64,000 nt of DNA from Bacterioplanoides sp. SCSIO 12839 (lineage in GTDB: Bacteria; Pseudomonadota; Gammaproteobacteria; Pseudomonadales; Oceanobacteraceae), in the NCBI RefSeq assembly GCF_024397975.1, contig NZ_CP073745.1:763501-827500 (forward strand), written 5' to 3'. How positions within the stretch are numbered: position 1 is the stretch's first letter; each line of letters starts with the position of its first letter. A program made the translations under genes and the position numbers. Shown piece by piece: positions 17,863 through 26,499 of this stretch. The notes beneath the pieces are model-generated. The model did no database searches. It was not told the DNA's origin and worked only from the letters and a program-made list of their open reading frames with translations.

Positions 17863-18779
17863 AACACAGACTCCTTGTTATTAAGAGCAGAGTGGTCGGT
17901 TGCAGGATTGTTTTTTTGTTGAAAAGTCTCAACCGGATTATTTTCCGGATGATCATAAAAAGGTGAGCGTTTTATCCACAGCTTCAGGGCATTCCAATAA
18001 ATGCCAGCGAATACTTTTAACGTCATCAGCGGGTATTGGTACAACACCTTGTTCATGGCTGAGCGGCTGAAGGGTTCGGCTGTGAGTTTCATGGTGGCAT
18101 CAAATTCACGCTCGTATTGCTGGTTTTTATGAGCCAGGTTATCCATATGAATCAACAGCTCATCACCGGGTAATTGCATCACCCAGCGATATTGCATATC
18201 CATCGGATTAAACGGAGATACATGGAAACTCTTTTCAAAGCGATAACAAAACTTGGGTTGTTCTGATTCTTCACCGATTATTTTCTCAGCAGCAATAGCG
18301 CTATCTGAATAAGCCTGAGACGTCGCCAGTAAAGTATATTGAAAGCGTTCATCCCAGGGCGTATTGGTAATTTCTGCCAGTGTGCCCAGCCAATTATCGA
18401 CTTCATCAAAACAGTAATAAAACGTGACTGGATTAATTAGATAACCAAAGTAGCGTAGGTTGGTTAACATTTTGATTTTACTGGCGCGTAACCCGGTATC
18501 TTTAAAAAATCGCTCAGTCACCGCCTGCTTTAAATCCGAAGCCGGCGAGGAGGATGACCCAGACTCAGCCTTAGAACCAGAACCAGCCTCTGAAAAATAA
18601 TCACGACGACAAAATTGTGCTGGTGCCCATCGGCGTGTTGACCAAAAAGGTGAGCGCGAAAAAATATCGTCAATTTCATCCAGGTCCAGCAATACCATAA
18701 AGACCTGATACGTGAATGCGTTATTCACTTTGGTATAGCGACGATGGCGAACCCAGCCTTTATAGATCCGGCTGTTCAT
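17859..18779 (-). CDS. DUF1365 domain protein
   Basis: 306 aa cytoplasmic protein with the DUF1365 hallmarks: [13 protein letters not shown] at the N-terminus, [16 protein letters not shown], and [15 protein letters not shown]. Residues 66-82 are a low-complexity serine/glycine/alanine insert. The family nearly always lies between a flavin amine oxidase and a Cfa-like methyltransferase, and in Rhodobacter such a set belongs to the singlet-oxygen response. The reaction is unknown. It overlaps its neighbours by one and four bases. Confidence 0.88.
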   Translation of the reverse strand: MNSRIYKGWVRHRRYTKVNNAFTYQVFMVLLDLDEIDDIFSRSPFWSTRRWAPAQFCRRDYFSEAGSGSKAESGSSSSPASDLKQAVTERFFKDTGLRASKIKMLTNLRYFGYLINPVTFYYCFDEVDNWLGTLAEITNTPWDERFQYTLLATSQAYSDSAIAAEKIIGEESEQPKFCYRFEKSFHVSPFNPMDMQYRWVMQLPGDELLIHMDNLAHKNQQYEREFDATMKLTAEPFSRSAMNKVLYQYPLMTLKVFAGIYWNALKLWIKRSPFYDHPENNPVETFQQKNNPATDHSALNNKESVL

Positions 18780-20152
18780 CAGGCCACCTGATTCCGGCCG
18801 GTGTCGCTATCAATAGCATCGACTGAGCGGTGATTTTTCAGGTTAATACCAAACGACTCACAGACTCGTAATGCACTGTTAACGCCATCTTCATGGAAAC
18901 CATTTAACCAATATGCGCCACAAAAGTGTGTGTGGTGTTTATTATTAATTAATGCATGGTTTTGTTGGGCCTGCATGCCTTCCATGGTGAACACCGGGTG
19001 AGCGTAATGGAAGGTACGGATGATTTTAGCCGGATCAATATCTTCGGTTTTGTTCAGCGTGACGCAAAAATGTTCCGGGCTGTCATCAAAGTTCTGCAGG
19101 CGGTTCATATAATAAGTGACGGCAACTGTATCCCGTTGTTTGGCGCTGTCTGTTTCATCGAGGTGGTAGTTCCACGCCGCCCAGGCCGCTTGACGCTTCG
19201 GCAGGATTGATTCATCGGTGTGAAGCACCACTTCGTTCATTTGGTAAGGAATTGCACTCAGTATTTTGTGCTCATCGTCTGTGGTGTCTTGCAACATAGT
19301 CAGCGCCTGATCGCTGTGACAGGCAAAAATTACCTCGTCGAATTTTTGTTGCTGTTGTTGTGTTTGCTGTGGCTGGCTACTATCGCTTCCTGTCGTGATT
19401 ACCACTCCACCTTTTTGGCGTGAAACCGTCGTGACCGGTGTATTCAGATGAACCTGATGTTCTGGCAACTGCGCCTGAATGGCTTCAACGTACGAGCGGG
19501 AACCACCACTGATCACCCGCCATTGCGGGCGGTCATCAACACTTAACATGCCGTGGTTGTTAAAAAAACGAACAAAGAAATACAGCGGGAATGACATCAT
19601 CATATCTTCACTGGCTGACCAAACTGCGGCGCCCATAGGGATGATGTAATAACGACGAAAATAATCGCCGTAGCCTTTTCGGGTCAGGTAACTGCCGAGT
19701 GTCTCATTGCGGCTGATTTCATCACTGGCCAGCTCAGCACGGGTTTCTTTGTTGAATCGCAAAATATCGCGCAACATCAACCAGAACCTGGGGTTAAGCA
19801 GATTCCGTCGCTTGGCAAATAATGAATTAAAATCATGGCCGTTGTATTCCATGTCTTTAGCCGGGCTTTTAACGCTGAAGCTCATATCCGAATCTTCACT
19901 GGCAACCCCTAGCTGATCCATCAGCTCAATAAAATTGGGGTAAGTCCAGTCATTGAAAACAATAAATCCGGTATTAACCGGGTAGGTTTTACCCGCAACA
20001 GGAACATCGGTTGTTTGAGTATGGCCACCCAGATAGTCATTGGCCTCAAACAGGTGAATATCGTGACGATGATTCAACAGGTAGGCACAGGTCAGGCCAG
20101 AAATACCTGAACCGATAATGGCGATTTTTTTTCTTGGGTGTACGTCATTCAT
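18779..20152 (-). CDS. FAD-dependent amine-oxidase-like oxidoreductase
   Basis: 457 aa. The FAD-binding Rossmann motif [15 protein letters not shown] and the acidic end [13 protein letters not shown] are near the N-terminus, and a second flavin-contact region lies near the C-terminus ([20 protein letters not shown]). A glutamine run (residues about 250-258) breaks a surface loop. Proteins of this kind always travel with DUF1365 and Cfa-type genes, and in alphaproteobacteria they act on unsaturated fatty acids. A lipid desaturase or oxidase role here is inferred from that context. Confidence 0.88.
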   Translation of the reverse strand: MNDVHPRKKIAIIGSGISGLTCAYLLNHRHDIHLFEANDYLGGHTQTTDVPVAGKTYPVNTGFIVFNDWTYPNFIELMDQLGVASEDSDMSFSVKSPAKDMEYNGHDFNSLFAKRRNLLNPRFWLMLRDILRFNKETRAELASDEISRNETLGSYLTRKGYGDYFRRYYIIPMGAAVWSASEDMMMSFPLYFFVRFFNNHGMLSVDDRPQWRVISGGSRSYVEAIQAQLPEHQVHLNTPVTTVSRQKGGVVITTGSDSSQPQQTQQQQQKFDEVIFACHSDQALTMLQDTTDDEHKILSAIPYQMNEVVLHTDESILPKRQAAWAAWNYHLDETDSAKQRDTVAVTYYMNRLQNFDDSPEHFCVTLNKTEDIDPAKIIRTFHYAHPVFTMEGMQAQQNHALINNKHHTHFCGAYWLNGFHEDGVNSALRVCESFGINLKNHRSVDAIDSDTGRNQVA

Positions 20153-20171
20153 AATACTTACCTGTCATGGT

Positions 20172-20975
20172 TTATTGTCGGCTCATTGATTGGGTCAGGC
20201 GCATCCGTAATGACGCAGGCAAGGCTGCAATCAATTTCAGAATGCGTGTGAAGCGGCGTGGGAAATGAATTTCCCAATCACGTTTTTTAATGCCTTTGAT
20301 GATCTCATCGGCGGCTTGTTCTGCGCTGATACGCATAGGCATATCAAAATCATTCTGATCGGTAAGCGGGGTTTTAACGAAACCAGGGCAAATGACCGAA
20401 ACATCCATCTGTTCCGGAGCCAGGTCGATCTTCATGGCTTCAAGAAAATGATTGGTCGCTGCTTTGCTGGCACCATAAGCCTGTGCTCGGGTCAGTGGTA
20501 AATACGCAACACTGGAGCTCATCCCAACAATATAACTGCGCTGATTTAAATCAGACTGACTTTTGCGCAGTAAGGGTAAAGCGGCTTCAACACAGTTAGC
20601 CAAACCAATTAAATTGGTATGAATAACCCGCTCGAATAACTCGGCATCAAACTGCTGAACATCCACATATTCACAGGTTCCTGCGTTGGCGATCAGGGTA
20701 TGCAAACCACCAAACTGCTGTTCAATCACGTTGGCAACTTTATGCAATTGGTCCCGGTCGGTGATATCTGCCGGAGCACAAACAATATTGTTACAGCCAC
20801 TCAAACGGGCAACCTGTTGCAGTTTTTCCTGATTGCGAGCTGAGATGATCAGGGCTTTGCATTGCTCGGCTAATGGTTTAACCAGTGCTTCACCAATACC
20901 GGAAGATGCACCGGTTAACCAGATAACCTGTTGTGATAAATCCGGTTTTGTCGCCTGTTGTTTAAAAGAACTCAT
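20172..20975 (-). CDS. Short-chain dehydrogenase/reductase
   Basis: 267 aa classical SDR. Cofactor motif TGASSGIG at residues 20-27, NAG motif in LIANAGTCEY, catalytic serine in VGMSSSVAY and YGASK catalytic pair are complete. It overlaps the NTF2-like gene by four bases and precedes the amine oxidase by 19, so it belongs to the lipid operon. A role in reducing or oxidising a modified acyl lipid is likely but its substrate is unknown. Confidence 0.92.
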   Translation of the reverse strand: MSSFKQQATKPDLSQQVIWLTGASSGIGEALVKPLAEQCKALIISARNQEKLQQVARLSGCNNIVCAPADITDRDQLHKVANVIEQQFGGLHTLIANAGTCEYVDVQQFDAELFERVIHTNLIGLANCVEAALPLLRKSQSDLNQRSYIVGMSSSVAYLPLTRAQAYGASKAATNHFLEAMKIDLAPEQMDVSVICPGFVKTPLTDQNDFDMPMRISAEQAADEIIKGIKKRDWEIHFPRRFTRILKLIAALPASLRMRLTQSMSRQ

Positions 20976-21433
20976 TGCATGCGCTCCTTTAATTTACGGA
21001 TCGCCCAGCCCATCAGCGGAAGATGCTCGTATAACATCTGGCCACCATCAAAAAAGTCCTGATGCTGAATAATTTTGTCGTTATGCCAGATTAATTCGCT
21101 GCCACCATCGACCTGCACTGTCTTTCCTGAATTAATGCGTGGATGTTGGTAGCGCATTTGCCAACGAATAAAGGCACTGGTTTTGGTGTTTGTGTGATTG
21201 TTGGCATCCACTGAATCCAGCCAGCTGTGGCCAAATTCAAATTCAATATGCTCAACATTTTCGTACATATTGATAAAATAATGCGTTAGTGATTCCAGGC
21301 CATTAACCTGATGAAACGGATCCCGGAACTGGATTTTTTCATCGTAAACCGATGCCAGGATGTCATGACTAACCTGTCCGCGGTTGAGCTTGTGATATAA
21401 CTCCTGAAAGGCATGTATTGAAGCCTTATTCAT
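20972..21433 (-). CDS. NTF2/SnoaL-like small protein
   Basis: 153 aa with the cone-shaped NTF2-like pattern: helical FQELYHKLNRG, FRDPFHQVNGLESL, and a beta sheet ending in HQDFFDGGQMLYEHLPLMG. Proteins of this fold bind or isomerise small hydrophobic molecules. It overlaps the desaturase by eight bases and the SDR by four. In related islands the same small protein sits between SDR and desaturase genes. Ligand and catalytic role are unknown. Confidence 0.8.
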   Translation of the reverse strand: MNKASIHAFQELYHKLNRGQVSHDILASVYDEKIQFRDPFHQVNGLESLTHYFINMYENVEHIEFEFGHSWLDSVDANNHTNTKTSAFIRWQMRYQHPRINSGKTVQVDGGSELIWHNDKIIQHQDFFDGGQMLYEHLPLMGWAIRKLKERMQ

Positions 21434-22382
21434 GATTGGCCTCCTGTTTGAAGTAAGGTGTTTTACCTTCTTCCAGAATGCGCGAAGGCACAGGATTCAG
21501 GCTATGAACAATGCCCACCCAGCTCATCATTTTCAGGACGTAATAGGTGATATCAATTTGCCACCAATAAAACCCCTGACGTGCCGATACCGCAAACCGA
21601 TGATGATTATTGTGCCAGCCTTCACCCAGCGTCAGCACGGCAAGTAAAGCGTTGTTACGGCTTTCATCTTTGGTTTTAAAGCGTTTATTGCCCCAGATAT
21701 GTCCCAGTGAGTTGATTGCCACGGTTGAATGAAATAACAACACGGTTGAGACAAAAAATCCCCACATCACCAATTGCATGCCGTTGGTATTCAGCGCTGG
21801 TTGATGGTGTGCCAGTAACTCGCCGGTTAAATACAGTAAGGCGACTAATAATACCGGGCCAAAAATGTCGTAACGATCAAGCCAGCGCAGTTCCGGAAAT
21901 TTAGCAAAATCTTTAATCCGCTGATATTGGGTGCGGAAGCTGGCATCACAGGTAAACCAGCCAACATGGCTCCACCAAAAGCCGCGCAGCACGGGCGAGT
22001 GAAGGTCTTTATCGGTATCAGAATGTTGGTGGTGTGCACGATGATGTGCCGCCCACCACAGCGGCCCACGCTGGGCGGCCATGTTACCTAATAAGGCAAA
22101 AATAAATTGCCAGAAGCGATTGGTTTTATAGGAGCGATGCGAAAAATAACGATGATAAAAAGCCGTGATGGCGAACTGGCGTAACCAATACAAAGCAAAA
22201 CACACCACAATCGCGGTGGTGCTGATATCCATAAACAGTGCACTGATCGCAACCAAGTGCAATGCAATAAAAGGAATAACCCGCACCCAGTTAAACTGGG
22301 TACTGGTCATGGCTTCGTCCTGGCCGATATCAGAATCAACCCAGCGCGCAATATTTTTCCAGACAGATGTTCCGGTTCCCAT
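21426..22382 (-). CDS. Acyl-CoA/fatty-acid desaturase
   Basis: 318 aa integral membrane di-iron desaturase of the delta-9 acyl-CoA type. The three histidine boxes are present: HRYFSH, HRAHH and HNNHH, with four hydrophobic segments around them. It introduces a double bond into acyl chains, which supplies the unsaturated substrate needed by the Cfa-type methyltransferase further down the operon. The start overlaps the photolyase stop by one base (TGATG). Chain position is inferred from the family. Confidence 0.92.
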   Translation of the reverse strand: MGTGTSVWKNIARWVDSDIGQDEAMTSTQFNWVRVIPFIALHLVAISALFMDISTTAIVVCFALYWLRQFAITAFYHRYFSHRSYKTNRFWQFIFALLGNMAAQRGPLWWAAHHRAHHQHSDTDKDLHSPVLRGFWWSHVGWFTCDASFRTQYQRIKDFAKFPELRWLDRYDIFGPVLLVALLYLTGELLAHHQPALNTNGMQLVMWGFFVSTVLLFHSTVAINSLGHIWGNKRFKTKDESRNNALLAVLTLGEGWHNNHHRFAVSARQGFYWWQIDITYYVLKMMSWVGIVHSLNPVPSRILEEGKTPYFKQEANHE

Positions 22383-23920
22383 CAGATACTCTCATTGCTG
22401 ACTGTGTCAGCGGCAGATGTTGAAAATAAATCGGTTTGAGTGGTGTTTAATTCAGATGCCTGTGTGTCAGGAGTTGGCTCACCCTTAAAGGCCGCCAGTG
22501 CACGTTCACGGCCAGATTTATGCTCCACAATGGCTTGCGGATAGCGGCAAAAACGACGCTTGGCGCTATCGGGTGCATGGCGTTGTTTTGGTTCCAGCGG
22601 CAACAGTTCAGGCACGTAACGCACAATAAAGTCACCTTGCGGATCAAACTTCTGCGATTGGCTGGTTGGATTAAAAATACGGAAATAAGGCGCACCATCT
22701 GCGCCGGTTGATGCACTCCATTGCCAACCGCCGTTATTTGAAGCCAGATCAAAGTCCACCAGATTTTCAGCAAACCAGGCTTCTCCCCAGCGCCAATCGA
22801 TTAATAAATGTTTGGTTAAAAACATGGCGCTGATCATGCGCAGACGATTGTGCATCCAACCGGTGTGCTTTAGCTGGCGCATGGCGGCATCAACAATGGG
22901 ATAGCCGGTATTGCCATCACACCATGCCTGAAAATCCTGTTGATCATAGCGCCAGGGCACTTGCTCGGTTTCTGGTTTAAAGGCTTTGTGTTTACACAAA
23001 TCCGGATAGGCAACAATCAGATGGCGATAAAATTCACGCCAGATTAACTCATTGACCCAGCTGTCGAGGCCGGGTTTAGCGCCTGTTAGTTCACCGCCAT
23101 TGTTTTGCCAGCAGGCATAAAAACATTGCCGGGGAGATAACAGCCCCAGTGCCAGTGCCATGGATAATTGGCTGGTGGCAGGCTGTGATGGAATATCCCG
23201 TAATTCGTGATAATCCTGAACTCGCTGTTCAAGAAAATCGTTTAATTGCTGATGGGCATGCTCCTGCGTTACCTGCCAGAGTGGGTCTTCGCTTGGCTCG
23301 AGGGTTACCAACGTCAGGGTCAGCTCAGGCACTATTATTTCAGGAACTGTTAGCTCAGAAGCTGGCCACATCATGTTGTGACGCTCTCGGGCTGCCGGTT
23401 GTGCCATGGGTGGTTGCTGGTACGTTGCCGCTTGTTTTTGCCAGGCACGTTTAAAGGGCGAATACACTTTAAACATGGTGTCGCTGGCGGTGAGTACCTG
23501 GCCAGGAGGAATCAGACACTGGTCATGATAGCTATGGATGGTAATTCCAAGTTGCTGGCACTGATGTGAAAATTCCGCATCTCTTTGTTGTTCATTCACT
23601 TCGTATTCGTGGTTAAAAAATACCTGGTCGACCTGCATCTCGCGGCACAAAATTTGTAACTGTGCGACGCTGTTGTCGAACGTTTGTGAATCAATAATCA
23701 GCAATGGGATATTCAGGCTACGCAACTCTTGCTGTAGCTCATACACGGCATTTTTCAGCAGCTGTATCTGACGTTTCCCCATACCGTGTTGTTGCCATTG
23801 TTGTTCGGTGAGGCAAAACACCGCGACCAGTTTTTCATCAGCGCTTGCCTGGCAGGCGCAAAACAGTGCTGGGTTATCACGTGTACGAAGGTCTTTGCGG
23901 AACCAGACTAACCGTGTCAT
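22382..23920 (-). CDS. phrB: Class I CPD photolyase
   Basis: 512 aa. It repairs cyclobutane pyrimidine dimers using blue/UV-A light and FADH-. N-terminal antenna domain begins LVWFRKDLRTRDN. FAD and DNA contacts are in NELIWREFYRHL, NTGYPIVDAAMRQL, HTGWMHNRLRM, DFDLASNNGGWQWSASTG and FRIFNP. About 40 extra residues at the C-terminus compared with E. coli PhrB look disordered. It overlaps the MerR gene by four bases (ATGA), so regulator and repair enzyme are translated together. Confidence 0.96.
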   Translation of the reverse strand: MTRLVWFRKDLRTRDNPALFCACQASADEKLVAVFCLTEQQWQQHGMGKRQIQLLKNAVYELQQELRSLNIPLLIIDSQTFDNSVAQLQILCREMQVDQVFFNHEYEVNEQQRDAEFSHQCQQLGITIHSYHDQCLIPPGQVLTASDTMFKVYSPFKRAWQKQAATYQQPPMAQPAARERHNMMWPASELTVPEIIVPELTLTLVTLEPSEDPLWQVTQEHAHQQLNDFLEQRVQDYHELRDIPSQPATSQLSMALALGLLSPRQCFYACWQNNGGELTGAKPGLDSWVNELIWREFYRHLIVAYPDLCKHKAFKPETEQVPWRYDQQDFQAWCDGNTGYPIVDAAMRQLKHTGWMHNRLRMISAMFLTKHLLIDWRWGEAWFAENLVDFDLASNNGGWQWSASTGADGAPYFRIFNPTSQSQKFDPQGDFIVRYVPELLPLEPKQRHAPDSAKRRFCRYPQAIVEHKSGRERALAAFKGEPTPDTQASELNTTQTDLFSTSAADTVSNESI

Positions 23921-24813
23921 GCGTTTTCTCCTGTGGTTTGATGCTGAATAAAAAAAGCCAGCTGGTCGGAGAAACGCTCAGGTAAATGCAGAATTTCACT
24001 GTTGTCACCGGCCTCATCACGACTGATACTGGAAAAAACAGGTAGCTGCTGGTGCAGGTAATTTAATTGCTGCAGCCATTGTTCCGCTTTACCGGATACG
24101 GATGGCGACAGGTCCGCCCATAACTGGCTACAACCCAGCAACTCAATTAAATCGCTCAGTTCAGTCGGCGAAATCGCCTGGCAATATACCTCTACCCGAA
24201 AAGCCGCAGCCCCCAAGGCATAAGCCATGGCGTACATGGCAATTTCATGTTGGTAATGGTTACTAACCAGCAATAGCACCGGCCCGGTGTTGTGCTTTTG
24301 TTGATGATGACTAAGACAAATTAATTTGCGTTTTAATTGCTGGCAGTACAACTGATACAGCAGAGGCTCTGATTGCAGAAAAGCCATAACAGGCTGCAGG
24401 CAACGTTCGTAATAAACGGCCATCGGGTAGTTGGCTAACCCTTCGGTAATAAAATGATCCAGCGGTTGTAGTTGCCCTTTTGAAAGATAGGCAATGTGCT
24501 GCTCACGAATACTTTGCCAGCCATCATCTTGTTCACTGGGGGGCTGGTCGTTTTGCAATAACAGTTTTACCTGACGAATCGGGTAACCCTGATCGAGCCA
24601 ATAAAGGATGTTTTTAATTCGCTGAATATCAACTTCCCGATAAAAGCGATGACCTTTGTCGGTTCGTTGTGGCTGAATAATGCCATAACGTCGTTCCCAG
24701 GCACGCAGAGTCACGGGGTTAACGCCGGTCAGTCGGGCAAATTCACGAATAGGATAATGGCCAGAAAAATCGTCGACCTTATCCATCGCTGTATTATCGA
24801 TATCAGATGTCAT
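23917..24813 (-). CDS. MerR-family regulator, LitR/CarH-like with degenerate B12 motif
   Basis: 298 aa. The N-terminal MerR helix-turn-helix is YPIREFARLTGVNPVTLRAW plus ERRYGIIQPQR and GHRFY. The C-terminal region (about 90-298) follows the CarH/LitR plan: a helical bundle then a Rossmann-like domain starting GPVLLLVSNHYQHEIA. In B12-binding members this segment holds (E/D)xHxxG; here it reads YQHEIA, keeping the histidine but losing the acidic residue and glycine. The W-x9-EH cap motif is also not seen. It therefore resembles class II LitR, which controls light genes without adenosylcobalamin. It likely governs this operon and the units at 27.7 and 36.8 kb. Confidence 0.82.
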   Translation of the reverse strand: MTSDIDNTAMDKVDDFSGHYPIREFARLTGVNPVTLRAWERRYGIIQPQRTDKGHRFYREVDIQRIKNILYWLDQGYPIRQVKLLLQNDQPPSEQDDGWQSIREQHIAYLSKGQLQPLDHFITEGLANYPMAVYYERCLQPVMAFLQSEPLLYQLYCQQLKRKLICLSHHQQKHNTGPVLLLVSNHYQHEIAMYAMAYALGAAAFRVEVYCQAISPTELSDLIELLGCSQLWADLSPSVSGKAEQWLQQLNYLHQQLPVFSSISRDEAGDNSEILHLPERFSDQLAFFIQHQTTGENA

Positions 24814-25816
24814 TACGCAGCCCCAGCTCGTAGGGGTAAGGGTTTAAATAAACTTGCTGCCAGGCGTACTGATTCACTTCCTGATGGTTTTTTAAATGAT
24901 GCTTAAGCAGGGTTAACGGCACGATTAACGGCACAATGGCTTTGTGATACTGATGAATCACATCGGTTAATTCCTGCTTGTCATCCGTTGATAAACGGTT
25001 TTTCAGATAACCCTGCAGATGCATCAGGGTATTGGTGTGCATTTTACGGGAAGCCGGTTTTGCCAATGCCTGCATCAGCTCACTGAAATATTCCTGGCCG
25101 ATCTGGCGAATATCTTTGCCGGATAAATCGGCTAACAAACGGCCCAGCGATTTGTAATGCGATTGGCTGTGAGCCATCACCAGGTATTTGTAGCGGGCAT
25201 GAAATTCGATCAGATCTTTGGCGCTGTACGGCTGAGCAGAAAACTGTTGCCAGTCGCTGTAAGTGAATACCCGCACCAGAAAATTTTCACGCAGCCCCGG
25301 ATCGTTCAGACGACCTGCTTCTTCAACGGGTAATAACGGCTGTTGTTTGCAGAACTCATCGGCGTACAAGCCGCGGGTAGAACCCTCTGGCATCCCATTG
25401 CTGAGATAACGTTTGACCCCAAACAGACCACAGCTCGGACTCTTTTGCATGAAAATATAGCCGCACAGATTTTGTTGCTGTTGCCCCTGCATTCGGCCGT
25501 ACTGACGGAGGTCATCACTCACATCCAGTGTTTCATCGCGTGTACCGCGGGCAAAAACTTCAGTGCTGTCGTCAACAACCCCTTTGTTATCGTCGCTGAC
25601 CAGACGAATCGGCTGGCGAGGGGTGCCCATGCCAATCGCTACTTCCGGACACAGAGGTACGTAGTCAAAATAATCTGACAACACGTCGGTACAGAAACGT
25701 GAACGTTTGTGGCCGCCATCAAAACGAACTTCATGGCCCATCAGGCAGGCACTGATGCCAATCTGGATTTTTGGTTGGGATAATTCGCTGGCGTGTGAAG
25801 ATGATAATGCCGTCAT
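24803..25816 (-). CDS. DUF523-DUF1722 fusion (TudS/RudS-like desulfidase)
   Basis: 337 aa. The N-terminal DUF523 (TudS) domain has three cysteines for a [4Fe-4S] cluster: SACLMG, PLCPEV and KSPSCG. The C-terminal DUF1722 domain (ARYKYLVMAHSQSHYKSLGRLL) is that of E. coli YbgA, which is also next to phr. Such fusions are reported to remove sulfur from 4-thiouridine in tRNA, a near-UV photosensor, which would suit this operon; I recall this rather than can check it. ATG 25816 is preferred to a TTG at 25849, because the TTG lies inside a TTGTACAA repeat. Confidence 0.85.
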   Translation of the reverse strand: MTALSSSHASELSQPKIQIGISACLMGHEVRFDGGHKRSRFCTDVLSDYFDYVPLCPEVAIGMGTPRQPIRLVSDDNKGVVDDSTEVFARGTRDETLDVSDDLRQYGRMQGQQQQNLCGYIFMQKSPSCGLFGVKRYLSNGMPEGSTRGLYADEFCKQQPLLPVEEAGRLNDPGLRENFLVRVFTYSDWQQFSAQPYSAKDLIEFHARYKYLVMAHSQSHYKSLGRLLADLSGKDIRQIGQEYFSELMQALAKPASRKMHTNTLMHLQGYLKNRLSTDDKQELTDVIHQYHKAIVPLIVPLTLLKHHLKNHQEVNQYAWQQVYLNPYPYELGLRNDI

Positions 25817-25819
25817 TTC

Positions 25820-25918
25820 TTGTACAACCTCTGGTATAACTTTGTACAAGATTTAATTTGCACTCAGAAGTTCTACAAGTCAAACACTTTTTGTATAAGT
25901 AATTATATTTTTGTATAG
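25820..25918 (-). promoter_or_regulatory. Control region of the photolyase-lipid operon
   Basis: TTGTACAA occurs at 25820-25827 and again at 25842-25849. Further upstream, TTGTATAA (25891-25898) and TTGTATAG (25911-25918) form a direct repeat 20 bp apart; on the coding strand these read TATACAA. A possible -35 TTGACT lies at 25883-25878 (minus), but no good -10 is at the usual distance. The sites resemble TGTACA/TATACA motifs near the other light-island units. The likely binder is the MerR regulator encoded downstream. Confidence 0.5.
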
Positions 25919-25996
25919 GCTTACTACCCGTAAGGATAATGAGGACTTTGTTGTTGGTGAGATTGCTTTGGAGGATTTGTCTGATGGCTTTGAATA

Positions 25997-26018
25997 GCCT
26001 GGCTGATGGCAGCCAGGC
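25997..26018 (-). terminator. Perfect 9-bp hairpin after the CbiX gene
   Basis: GCCTGGCTG (25997-26005) and CAGCCAGGC (26010-26018) form a strong stem with an ATGG loop, 17 bases past the stop of the chelatase gene. There is no T-run, so it is either a Rho-dependent or RNA-protecting 3' end. It separates this unit from the photolyase operon. Confidence 0.5.
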
Positions 26019-26034
26019 GTCGTGCGAGAAAGGG

Positions 26035-26421
26035 TCAGGACAATTTGCGGACAACCACCTGGCTGATAGCGCTGGCCATTTCTGGCTCAAGACCAATTGG
26101 TGGGTGAAGGGTTAGCTCAACCTGATGGCCTTGCTGCTGTAGCTGTTGCTGCAGCGCTTCCAGCATATTCGGTACGTCTTTACGCAGGTGACGACCAGCG
26201 GCAAAAAACAGTGGCAGGATATCCACGTGTTGATAACCCTGTTTAACCAGCTCAGTAATGGACTGCTCCATACTGGGCTCGGCCAGCTCCATGTAAGCCA
26301 GCTCAACTCGCTCACTGTCATGCAGCTCGCTGCGAATGTGTTCCAGCAACGTCTGAAACGGTGCCAGCCAGTTGGCATCACTGCTGCCATGGGCCAATAG
26401 AACGGAGGCCTTGTTCGCCAT
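26035..26421 (-). CDS. Short CbiX-type sirohydrochlorin chelatase
   Basis: 128 aa, the single-domain CbiX(S) length. VLLAHGSSDANWLAPF carries the metal/porphyrin histidine, and HVDILPLFFAAGRHLRKDVP the second histidine region. Members insert cobalt or iron into sirohydrochlorin, for cobalamin or siroheme. ATG 26421 is chosen because AAGGGG stands seven to eight bases upstream. Reading further up gives only a translated 15-bp repeat. It follows the flavoprotein gene by 67 bases and probably shares its promoter at 27.7 kb. Confidence 0.85.
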   Translation of the reverse strand: MANKASVLLAHGSSDANWLAPFQTLLEHIRSELHDSERVELAYMELAEPSMEQSITELVKQGYQHVDILPLFFAAGRHLRKDVPNMLEALQQQLQQQGHQVELTLHPPIGLEPEMASAISQVVVRKLS

Positions 26422-26439
26422 AGAAATCCCCTTGCGATC

Positions 26440-26499
26440 GTAGTTACAGACGTTGTAGTTACAGGCGTTGTAGTTACAGGCGTTGTAGTTACAGGCGTT
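26440..26499. repeat. Four tandem 15-bp repeats between flavoprotein and CbiX genes
   Basis: Unit GTAGTTACAGGCGTT occurs at 26455-26469, 26470-26484 and 26485-26499, and once with one change (GTAGTTACAGACGTT) at 26440-26454. The last unit, in plus-strand order, contains the stop codon of the flavoprotein gene, so the array looks like copies of that gene's 3' end. Each junction has the dyad TGTA-GT-TACA. Confidence 0.95.

Noticed and set aside
26440..26499. Short CRISPR array
   Set aside because: The 15-bp units are directly adjacent, with no spacers and no cas genes nearby.
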